Program-made: the position numbers and the translations under genes
The notes under the pieces: model-generated
Seen by the model: only the letters and a program-made list of their open reading frames with translations
The model's database searches: none
Told to the model about the DNA's origin: nothing
Source of the DNA: Zeimonas sp964481165
GTDB taxonomy: Bacteria; Pseudomonadota; Gammaproteobacteria; Burkholderiales; Burkholderiaceae_E
Direction: 5' to 3'
NCBI GenBank assembly: GCA_964481165.1
Contig: CAYZYC010000021.1
Span: 1-28,433 of the forward strand
Length of the DNA stretch: 28,433 nucleotides
Part shown: positions 22,332 through 28,433 of the stretch, piece by piece
Layout of the letters: each line of letters opens with the position of its first letter
How positions within the stretch are numbered: position 1 is the stretch's first letter

Positions 22332-24197
22332 TTACTGCGCGGCCGATCCGGGCTTCCAGATCTGCCCGATCGAGACCTTGGACAACTTGCGGCGCCGGCC
22401 GTACACCAGGTTGACCAGCCCGCGCGAGAAGAAGACCGCCGAATACATCGACGTGAGCAGGCCCAGGCAATGCACGACGGCGAAGCCGCGCACGGGTCCC
22501 GAGCCGAAGAGCAGCAGCGCCAGTCCGGCGATCAGCGACGTGACGTTCGAGTCGAGAATCGTCGTCCACGCGCGCTCGTAGCCGGCCGAGATCGCCGCCT
22601 GCGGCGTCGCGCCGTTGCGCAGTTCCTCGCGAATGCGTTCGTTGATCAGCACGTTGGCGTCGATCGCCATCCCGAGCGTGAGCGCGATCGCCGCGATGCC
22701 CGGAAGCGTCAGCGTGGCCTGCAGCAACGACAGCAGCGCGATCAGCAGCAGCAGGTTGACGGTGAGCGAGATCGCCGAGATCACCCCGAAGAGCATGTAG
22801 TACAGGCTCATGAAGATCGCGATCGCGACGAAGCCCCAGAGCGTCGACTGGAAGCCCATCCGGATGTTGTCGGCACCCAGGCTCGGTCCGATCGTGCGCT
22901 CCTCGATGATCTCCATCGGCGCGGCCAGCGAACCGGCGCGCAGCAGCAGCGCGGTGTCGTTGGCTTCCTGCGTCGTCATGCTGCCCGAGATCTGCACGCG
23001 GCCGCCGCCGATCTCGCTGCGGATGACCGGCGCCGTCACCACCTCGCCCTTGCCGCGTTCGACGAGCAGGATCGCCATGCGGCGGCCGATGTTCTCGCGC
23101 GTCACGTCGCGGAAGATGCGCGCGCCCCGCGCATCGAGCGACAGGTGCACGGCGGGTTCCTGCGTCTGGCCGTCGAAGCCCGCCTGCGCGTCGTTGAGGT
23201 TCTCGCCGGTCAGGATGACCTGCTTGCGCAGCAGGATCGGCTGGCCGTTGCGTTCGGTGAAGCGTTCGCAGTTGAACGGAACGGTGCCCGATGCGAGCGC
23301 CGAGATCTCCTCGGGCGATTCGCAGACCATGCGCACCTCGAGCGTGGCGGTGCGCCCGAGGATGTCCTTGGCCTTGGCGGTGTCCTGCACGCCGGGCAGT
23401 TGCACGACGACGCGCTCGGCCCCCTGCTGCTGGATCACGGGTTCGGAGACGCCGAGTTCGTTGATCCGGTTGCTCAGCGTGGTGATGTTCTGGCGCAGTG
23501 CGTTTTCCTGCACGCGCAGCGCGGCTTCCGGGCGGAATCGCGCGACCAGCTTCGGCTCGGTTCCGTCGCTCGTCTCGGTGAGCACGAGGTCGGGCGTGGC
23601 GTCGCCGATCACGGCGCGGGCGCGGGCTCGGGTCTCCGCGTCGCGGAACCGGATCTCGATGCCGTCGCTCGTCCGTGTGATGCCCGAGTGACGCAGGTTG
23701 CGGTCGCGCAGTTGCGAGCGCAGGTCGTTGGCGAGGCCGTCCATCCGCTTGGACAACGCCTCTTTCATGTCGACCTGCAGCAGGAAGTGCACGCCCCCGC
23801 GCAGGTCGAGGCCGAGGTACATCGGCAGCGCCCGGATGCTCGTCAGCCAGTTCGGCGAATTCGACAGCAGGTTCAGCGCAACGATCCACGACGGATCGTT
23901 CGCGTCGGGGTTCAGCGCACCGGCGACGACGTCCTTGGCACGCAGTTGCGTGTCGGTGTCGCGAAACCGCGCCTTCACCGAGTTTCCGTCGAAGAAGAGC
24001 CCCGTCGACTCGATGCCGGCCTTGGCGAGGATTGCCTCGACGCGATCGAGCATCGACTGCTCGATCTTCAGCGTGGCCTTGGCGGTGGAAACCTGGATGG
24101 CGGGCGCTTCACCGAAGAAGTTCGGCAGCGTGTACAGCAGGCCGAAGACCAGCGAGAACGCGATGATCGCGTATTTCCAGGGCGGATACCGGTTCAT
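22332..24197 (-). CDS. secD: Protein translocase subunit SecD
   Basis: SecD works with SecF in proton-driven release of exported proteins from the translocon. The 621-residue product starts MNRYPPWKYAIIAFSLVFGLLYTLPNFFGE (first helix) and has a large periplasmic region. That region carries LGLDLRGGVHFLLQVDM and RVVVQLPGVQDTAKAKDILG. It ends with the five-helix RND-type domain (GFVAIAIFMSLYYMLFG, LTLPGIAAIALTLGMAIDANVLINERIREEL). The GMAIDANVLINERI segment holds the conserved Asp of the proton path. ATG 24197 lies 48 bases after yajC. The order yajC-secD-secF matches that of most proteobacteria. Confidence 0.97.
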   Translation of the reverse strand: MNRYPPWKYAIIAFSLVFGLLYTLPNFFGEAPAIQVSTAKATLKIEQSMLDRVEAILAKAGIESTGLFFDGNSVKARFRDTDTQLRAKDVVAGALNPDANDPSWIVALNLLSNSPNWLTSIRALPMYLGLDLRGGVHFLLQVDMKEALSKRMDGLANDLRSQLRDRNLRHSGITRTSDGIEIRFRDAETRARARAVIGDATPDLVLTETSDGTEPKLVARFRPEAALRVQENALRQNITTLSNRINELGVSEPVIQQQGAERVVVQLPGVQDTAKAKDILGRTATLEVRMVCESPEEISALASGTVPFNCERFTERNGQPILLRKQVILTGENLNDAQAGFDGQTQEPAVHLSLDARGARIFRDVTRENIGRRMAILLVERGKGEVVTAPVIRSEIGGGRVQISGSMTTQEANDTALLLRAGSLAAPMEIIEERTIGPSLGADNIRMGFQSTLWGFVAIAIFMSLYYMLFGVISAISLTVNLLLLIALLSLLQATLTLPGIAAIALTLGMAIDANVLINERIREELRNGATPQAAISAGYERAWTTILDSNVTSLIAGLALLLFGSGPVRGFAVVHCLGLLTSMYSAVFFSRGLVNLVYGRRRKLSKVSIGQIWKPGSAAQ

Positions 24198-24245
24198 TCG
24201 GCCTTGCTTCTACGCGCTGCGGCTGCCCGACGACTTCGGCGCCGT

Positions 24246-24596
24246 TCAGATCGCCTTGATCGTTCCGTTGGGCAGCAGCGTCTGGACTGCGGTCTTCTGG
24301 AAGTTCATCTCGATCGGGGAATCGGGACCCTTGCCTTCCGGGCTGCGCGCGACCTCGAGCGTCACGTAGCTGTCACCGACCTTCGTGACGCGGCCGACGA
24401 GTCCTCCGGACGTGATCACCTCGTCGCCGCGCTTGAGCGCCTCGAGCATCGTCTTGTGCTCTTTCGCGCGCTTCATCTGGGGCCGGATCATCAGGAAGTA
24501 CAGCACGACGAACATCAGGATGATCGGCAGGAAACCGATGATCTGCTGCTCGGTCGAGCCGCCTGCGGCCTGGGCGTACGCGGTGGAGATGAACAC
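24246..24596 (-). CDS. yajC: Sec translocon accessory protein YajC
   Basis: YajC is a single-span inner-membrane protein associated with SecDF. The 116-residue product starts with GTG at 24596 (MFISTAYAQ). Its helix is IIGFLPIILMFVVLYFLMIRP, followed by the hallmark RPQMKRAKEHKTMLEALKRGDEVITSGGLVGRVTKV. GGAGA lies about ten bases upstream. A TGN extended -10 is present between the tgt stop and this gene, so yajC-secD-secF-cytochrome b561 may be transcribed both from this promoter and by read-through from tgt. Confidence 0.95.
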   Translation of the reverse strand: MFISTAYAQAAGGSTEQQIIGFLPIILMFVVLYFLMIRPQMKRAKEHKTMLEALKRGDEVITSGGLVGRVTKVGDSYVTLEVARSPEGKGPDSPIEMNFQKTAVQTLLPNGTIKAI

Positions 24597-24624
24597 GGGA
24601 GGGGTCTCCGGAAGTCAACTCGGG

Positions 24625-24633
24625 AGTATAACA
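24625..24633 (-). promoter_or_regulatory. Extended -10 element for yajC-secDF
   Basis: TGTTATACT on the minus strand is a TGN extended -10 lying 28 bases before the yajC GTG and just after the tgt stop. It gives the secretion genes a start site independent of tgt. Confidence 0.48.
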
Positions 24634-24640
24634 ACGTCGT

Positions 24641-25771
24641 TCAGTCGATCCCGCGGGCCCGGTGTTCGCGGAATTCGCGCACGAACGCCGCAAACGCCTT
24701 CGCCGCGATCGCCTCGCGCATCGTGCGCATCAGCTCGAGGTAGTAGTGCAGGTTGTGGATCGTCGCCAGGCGCGCGCCGAGGATCTCGTCGACCTTCTGC
24801 AGGTGGTGCAGGTAGGCGCGCGAGAACCGGCTGCACGCATGGCAACCGCATTGCGCGTCGACCGGCCGCACGTCGTCGCGGTAGCGCGCGTTGCGCAGCT
24901 TCAGGTCGCCGAAGCGCGTGAACAGCCAGCCGTTGCGCGCATTGCGCGTCGGCAGCACGCAATCGAAGAGGTCGATCCCGGCAGCCACGCCGGCGACCAG
25001 GTCCTCGGGCGTGCCGACGCCCATCAGGTAGCGCGCGCGCTGCGCCGGCAATCGCGGCGCGGTGTGCGCCAGTACGCGCAGCATCTCGTCCTTCGGTTCG
25101 CCGACCGACAGTCCGCCGATCGCGTATCCGTCGAAGCCGATTTCCTGCAGTCCGGCAAGCGACTCGTCGCGCAGCGGCTCGTACATTCCGCCCTGGACGA
25201 TGCCGAACAACGCGTTGCGGTGTCCCAGGCGATCGAATTCGTCGCGCGATCGGCGCGCCCAGCGCAGGCTCAGCCGCATCGACGCGGCCGCGTCGTCGAG
25301 CGACGTGGGCGTGCCGCCGGTCTCGTACGGCGTGCATTCGTCGAAGACCATCGCGACGTCGGAGTCGAGCGCACACTGGATCTGCATCGACGTCTCGGGC
25401 GTCAGGAACATCCGGTCGCCGTTCACCGGCGAGGCGAAACGCACGCCTTCCTCGGAGATGCGGCGCAGCTTGCCCAGGCTCCAGACCTGGAAACCGCCCG
25501 AGTCGGTCAGGATCGGGTGCGGCCACCCGATGAAACGGTGCAGTCCGCCGAACCTGCCGATCGTCTCGATCCCGGGACGCAACCAGAGATGAAAGGTGTT
25601 GCCGAGGATCACCTGCGCGCCGACCGCTTCGAGTTCGGCCGGCGACATCGCCTTCACGGCACCGTAGGTACCCACCGGCATGAACGTCGGCGTGTCGACG
25701 GCGCCGTGCACGAGGCGCAGGCGACCGCATCGGGCGTCGCCGTCGCGACCCAGGAGTTCGAAATCCGGCAT
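24641..25771 (-). CDS. tgt: tRNA-guanine transglycosylase
   Basis: Tgt exchanges guanine 34 for preQ1 in tRNAs with GUN anticodons, the first tRNA-bound step of queuosine synthesis. The 376-residue product is almost the same length as in E. coli. It has the catalytic segment LTDSGGFQVWSL (Asp90) and the nucleophile loop GIDLFDCVLPTRNARNG (Asp270 by alignment to the E. coli protein). The zinc site is Cys308, Cys310, Cys313 and His339. ATG 25771 is chosen because MPDFELLGRDG matches the family N-terminus; the frame upstream is open but unlike Tgt. A CATAAT element ends six bases before the ATG, suggesting a leaderless mRNA. yajC follows after 44 bases. Confidence 0.97.
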   Translation of the reverse strand: MPDFELLGRDGDARCGRLRLVHGAVDTPTFMPVGTYGAVKAMSPAELEAVGAQVILGNTFHLWLRPGIETIGRFGGLHRFIGWPHPILTDSGGFQVWSLGKLRRISEEGVRFASPVNGDRMFLTPETSMQIQCALDSDVAMVFDECTPYETGGTPTSLDDAAASMRLSLRWARRSRDEFDRLGHRNALFGIVQGGMYEPLRDESLAGLQEIGFDGYAIGGLSVGEPKDEMLRVLAHTAPRLPAQRARYLMGVGTPEDLVAGVAAGIDLFDCVLPTRNARNGWLFTRFGDLKLRNARYRDDVRPVDAQCGCHACSRFSRAYLHHLQKVDEILGARLATIHNLHYYLELMRTMREAIAAKAFAAFVREFREHRARGID

Positions 25772-25777
25772 TCCCGG

Positions 25778-25783
25778 ATTATG
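25778..25783 (-). promoter_or_regulatory. Candidate -10 element directly before tgt
   Basis: CATAAT (minus strand) ends six bases before the tgt ATG at 25771, a spacing that puts the expected transcript start at the start codon. No -35 or ribosome site is visible. Confidence 0.42.
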
Positions 25784-25849
25784 GCGCCGGCGCAGGATCG
25801 CCCGAAGCGCAACCGCGCGAATGCGGCGAACGTGCCGGCACCGTTGCGC

Positions 25850-25855
25850 TACCAT
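25850..25855 (+). promoter_or_regulatory. Candidate -10 element before the response regulator gene
   Basis: TACCAT, within GCTACCATCG, ends eight bases before the ATG at 25864. It resembles the GCTANNATC pattern seen before mnmA and purB. It would again give a leader of only one or two bases. Confidence 0.38.
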
Positions 25856-25863
25856 CGTCGGTC

Positions 25864-26601
25864 ATGGACGGGCCGGTTCTGATCGTCGAGGACGACGCCG
25901 ACACGGCCGAGCAGTTCGGCGCCGTGCTGGACGAGGACGGCCTGCGAAGCGAACGCGTTGCCGACGGTCGCGAGGCGATGGAGCGCGCCTGCAGCGGGCG
26001 CTACCGGCTCGTTCTGCTCGATCTCGTCCTGCCGGGAATCAACGGGCTCGAGGTGCTGCGGCAGATGCGGCTGCAGCGCGTCATCACGCCGGTGCTGATC
26101 GTCAGTGCGCGCGGCGGCGAGATCGAGCGCGTGCTCGGCCTCGAACTCGGCGCCGACGACTACCTGCCCAAGCCGATTTCGCTCGCCGAACTGCGGGCGC
26201 GCATCAAGGCGCTGTTGCGGCGCGTGACGCGCCTGGCCGAGTCGGGCGCCGTCGCGGCGCGCGAACCGCAACGCATCGTGCTCGACGCGCTCGAGATCGA
26301 GCCGCACAGCCGCCGCGTATGGCGCGACGGCGTCGAACGTACGCTGAGCGCGCGCGAGTTCGACCTCCTCGCGCTGCTCGTCTCGTCGCCGGGCCGGGTA
26401 TTCACGCGGCAGCAATTGCTCGAGTCGGTCTGGAACACGCGCCTGGCGGCCTACGAGGACAACGTCAATACGCACGTCAACCGGCTGCGAACCCGAATCG
26501 AGCCCGATCCGGGGCGCCCGAGGTACATCCTGACCGTCCGGGGGGTGGGCTACCGCAGTGCGGGCGCCGACGAACTGCGGGCGGCTCAGCCGTCGCGTTG
26601 A
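25864..26601 (+). CDS. OmpR/PhoB-family response regulator (orphan)
   Basis: This is a DNA-binding response regulator of a two-component system. The receiver domain (about residues 1-120) has the acidic pocket Glu9-Asp10-Asp11, the phosphoacceptor Asp53 (LVLLDLVLPGING), the switch Ser81 and Lys103 in LPKPISL. A winged-helix trans_reg_C domain follows, from about residue 135 to the C-terminus. It includes TLSAREFDLLALLVSSPGRVFTRQQLLESVW and ENVNTH-like EDNVNTHVNRLRTRIEPDP, and ends in GVGYRS. No histidine kinase gene is adjacent: upstream is the divergent tgt, and downstream is a convergent peroxiredoxin-like gene with a 16-base overlap. The signal and target genes are therefore unknown. Confidence 0.94.
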   Translation: MDGPVLIVEDDADTAEQFGAVLDEDGLRSERVADGREAMERACSGRYRLVLLDLVLPGINGLEVLRQMRLQRVITPVLIVSARGGEIERVLGLELGADDYLPKPISLAELRARIKALLRRVTRLAESGAVAAREPQRIVLDALEIEPHSRRVWRDGVERTLSAREFDLLALLVSSPGRVFTRQQLLESVWNTRLAAYEDNVNTHVNRLRTRIEPDPGRPRYILTVRGVGYRSAGADELRAAQPSR

Positions 26602-27242
26602 AGGCTGCGCAACTCGGCGAGCACCGTTTCGGGTTCGGCGCGCTGCAGGTAGTTCGGATCGACGAACGAGTAGACGATCCGGCGATCCGGCGCGATCAGG
26701 TAGGCAGCCGGCAACGGAATCGACCAGTTCGCTGCCGCGTTCGTTCGGCCGAGATCGAGTCCGGCCGCCTCGTACAGGCCGCGCACGTCGGCGCCTACCT
26801 CGTAGGTGATGCCGAACTGGCGGGCGATCGCATTGTCGGTGTCGGTGATCATGTGCAGCTGCAGGCGGTCACGCTCGCGGTTGAGCATGGTTTCCGCCTC
26901 GTTCTGCGGCGACAGCGCGATCACTTCGGCGCCGAGCGCGCGGAACTCGGGCAACAGGCGCTGGTAGGCGCGCAGCTCGAGCGTGCAGAACGCGCACCAG
27001 CGCCCCCGATAGAACTTCAGCACGACCGGCCCTTCGCGAAGCAGGTCGCTCAGGCGCAGCCCCTGGCCGGGCGAATCGGGAAGGAGGAAATCCGGGGCCT
27101 GGTCGCCGGCGCGCAGCGCATCCGGGAGCCACTCGGCGTTGCGCAGGCGATCGAGCTCCACCTGCAGCATGCTGCGGGAGGACTCGGGCAGATCGTCCTG
27201 CGAACAGCACCGATAGGCATCCAGCACGTCGTTCAGTCGCAT
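26586..27242 (-). CDS. Peroxiredoxin-like (AhpC/TSA-type) thioredoxin-fold protein
   Basis: This is a cytosolic thioredoxin-fold protein of the AhpC/TSA peroxiredoxin-like group, probably a thiol reductase or peroxidase. The 218-residue product has a helical N-terminal extension of about 45 residues and then GDQAPDFLLPDSPGQ. The redox motif RGRWCAFC (Cys83, Cys86) follows, then FGITYEVGADVRGLYEA and IPLPAAYLIAPDRRIVYSFVDPNY. The motif is CxxC in place of the PxxxTxxC of classical peroxiredoxins. The ATG at 27242 has no clear ribosome site. Its 3' end overlaps the convergent response regulator gene by 16 bases. No signal peptide is seen. Confidence 0.88.
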   Translation of the reverse strand: MRLNDVLDAYRCCSQDDLPESSRSMLQVELDRLRNAEWLPDALRAGDQAPDFLLPDSPGQGLRLSDLLREGPVVLKFYRGRWCAFCTLELRAYQRLLPEFRALGAEVIALSPQNEAETMLNRERDRLQLHMITDTDNAIARQFGITYEVGADVRGLYEAAGLDLGRTNAAANWSIPLPAAYLIAPDRRIVYSFVDPNYLQRAEPETVLAELRSLQRDG

Positions 27243-27363
27243 GGCAGGAAGCGTACACCGGGCCGACGCGACGGAACCGGCCCGCGGTGCCCGCCGAAGG
27301 GGAACGTTATCGAAATGAAAGGAGCGTGATCCCCGAACGTCACTTGCGCGTGATCGGCACGTC

Positions 27364-27375
27364 AGGTCGTGACCT
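27364..27375. promoter_or_regulatory. 12-bp palindrome upstream of the small secreted protein gene
   Basis: AGGTC-GT-GACCT is an inverted repeat (five-base arms, two-base centre) 62 bases before the GTG at 27438. It could be an operator. No regulator gene is adjacent apart from the orphan response regulator 760 bases away. Confidence 0.3.
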
Positions 27376-27388
27376 CAGACTGGCTTCC

Positions 27389-27411
27389 ATCGGCAGCAAG
27401 TCACTGCCGAT
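27389..27411 (+). promoter_or_regulatory. 8-bp hairpin in the leader of the small secreted protein gene
   Basis: ATCGGCAG at 27389-27396 pairs exactly with CTGCCGAT at 27404-27411 around a seven-base loop, 14 bases before the AAGGAG ribosome site. Its closeness to that site makes mRNA stabilisation or translational control possible. Confidence 0.42.
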
Positions 27412-27425
27412 CGAAACCAACCCTG

Positions 27426-27431
27426 AAGGAG
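27426..27431 (+). promoter_or_regulatory. Ribosome binding site deciding the start at GTG 27438
   Basis: AAGGAG lies six bases before the GTG. It is the clearest Shine-Dalgarno site in this region and yields a protein beginning exactly with a signal peptide. Confidence 0.7.
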
Positions 27432-27437
27432 ACCGCA

Positions 27438-27716
27438 GTGAAAGCCATCGCCAAGATCCTCGTTCCCGCAGCCCTCGTGTTCGGCACCATCGGCGCGGCG
27501 AGCGCGGAGTCCATCCTGATCGAGACCGAGTATCCCGGCACGCCCGTGTACAGCGCGACCGCGGCCGCGACGAATCCCGAGCCGTACGTGATCCAGAGCG
27601 AAACGGCGGTCGAGCCGAATCCGGCGTACGCGCGTTCGTTCTCGCAGAAGGATCGCGCGGAAGTGCAGGCGGAGGCGATGGTCGCCGTTCCGTTCGGTCC
27701 GGGACTGAATGCGTGA
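27438..27716 (+). CDS. Small secreted protein of unknown function
   Basis: I do not recognise this 92-residue protein. A clean Sec signal peptide, MKAIAKILVPAALVFGTIGAASA, is followed by a mature part of about 69 residues starting ESILIETEYPG. It is acidic and rich in Ala, Pro, Thr and Glu. The C-terminal segment SQKDRAEVQAEAMVA faintly resembles the RAEVxAEL segment of DUF4148-type small exported proteins of Burkholderiales; that is a weak hint only. There are no cysteines, so it cannot be a c-type cytochrome or disulfide protein. GTG 27438 is fixed by AAGGAG at 27426-27431. The gene stands alone, with a hairpin in its leader and a strong hairpin after its stop, so it looks like a single, well-expressed transcription unit. 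Confidence 0.8.
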   Translation: MKAIAKILVPAALVFGTIGAASAESILIETEYPGTPVYSATAAATNPEPYVIQSETAVEPNPAYARSFSQKDRAEVQAEAMVAVPFGPGLNA

Positions 27717-27722
27717 GGCCGC

Positions 27723-27763
27723 TACGGCGTGCCGCCCGGGGCGACCCCGGCCGGCACGCCGTA
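27723..27763 (+). terminator. Strong nested hairpin, probable terminator
   Basis: TACGGCGTGCCG at 27723-27734 pairs perfectly with CGGCACGCCGTA at 27752-27763. After a single C/C mismatch, CCGGGG (27736-27741) pairs with CCCCGG (27745-27750) around a CGA loop. The 18 base pairs begin six bases after the stop of the small secreted protein gene. No clear T-run follows, so termination may be inefficient or need Rho, but the fold itself is unlikely to be chance. Confidence 0.72.
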
Positions 27764-27792
27764 CCCGTCGTTCGCACCCATGGCTTCCTGCC

Positions 27793-27798
27793 TATAGA
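27793..27798 (+). promoter_or_regulatory. Candidate -10 element for the malic enzyme gene
   Basis: TATAGA within CCTATAGAATTCC is a rare A/T-rich patch in the spacer between the terminator hairpin and the malic enzyme gene. It lies 87 bases before ATG 27886 and 24 bases before the alternative ATG 27823. Confidence 0.45.
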
Positions 27799-27885
27799 AT
27801 TCCTCCGGTCTTCACACGCTCGATGCACGCTGCAGAGGCGGTCGACATCGGGCCGACAACGCGGCGACAGCCGCCGGGACCGGGC

Positions 27886-28433
<548 letters not shown>

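Noticed and set aside
21315..24743. Open frame of over 1100 codons antisense to secD, secF and yajC
   Set aside because: It is Arg/Asp/His-rich low-complexity translation with no motif, and the opposite strand carries unmistakable SecDF.
25772..25855. Longer Tgt starting at 25855
   Set aside because: The extra 28 residues are Arg-rich and unlike Tgt, and the extension would run through the CATAAT element.
27318..27437. Short upstream frame starting at a GTG just after an AGGAG at about 27319
   Set aside because: The ribosome site is only one or two bases from the GTG and the frame shows no signal peptide or domain; the good site at 27426 serves the real gene.

Overview
The window is GC-rich chromosomal DNA from a proteobacterium, most likely a betaproteobacterium of Burkholderiales type. 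The evidence is the codon use, the three-gene transhydrogenase pntAa-pntAb-pntB, the fimT-pilV-pilW-pilX-pilY1-pilE order and the tgt-yajC-secD-secF block. I see no rRNA, tRNA, CRISPR array, insertion sequence or prophage. Genes are packed tightly, with many ATGA/GTGA overlaps, and no stretch over 300 bases lacks a gene. The one structural defect is a 100-N scaffold gap inside pilY1.

Layout: 115-2656 (+) glcE and glcF, two subunits of glycolate oxidase (glcD would lie just upstream). 2735-10639 (+) a type IV pilus minor-pilin operon. 10668-11809 (-) an uncharacterised exported protein and a DUF4870-like membrane protein. 11894-14791 (-) the proton-translocating NAD(P) transhydrogenase operon. 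14846-15740 a small membrane protein diverging from a TetR-type regulator, with a 25-bp palindrome between them. 15765-17925 (+) mnmA overlapping an uncharacterised lipoprotein gene. 17930-18538 (-) a glutathione S-transferase, divergent from purB (+, 18627-20018). 20089-20550 (+) cytochrome c'. 20626-25771 (-) tgt, yajC, secD, secF and a cytochrome b561 gene coupled to secF by an ATGA overlap. 25864-26601 (+) an orphan OmpR-type response regulator, convergent with a thioredoxin-fold peroxiredoxin-like gene (-). 27438-27716 (+) a small secreted protein of unknown function, then a strong hairpin, then the 5' part of an NADP-type malic enzyme gene that runs off the window.

How the genes fit together: the pilus genes form one assembly and adhesion module (priming minor pilins plus the tip protein PilY1). 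The transhydrogenase and malic enzyme both supply NADPH. MnmA and Tgt both modify wobble position 34 of tRNAs. YajC-SecD-SecF assist Sec export, and cytochromes b561 and c' are membrane and periplasmic electron carriers facing each other convergently. Most of the window is conserved housekeeping sequence.

I do not see a clearly new multi-gene system. The points most worth following up are: a 24-bp in-frame tandem repeat in glcE that multiplies one of its own motifs; the 55-bp duplicated ends of the pilY1 gap, whose collapse restores one intact reading frame; the TetR operator with its small membrane protein that lacks a convincing start codon; the SecF-cytochrome b561 coupling; and -10 elements so close to the mnmA, tgt and response-regulator starts that leaderless mRNAs are likely.
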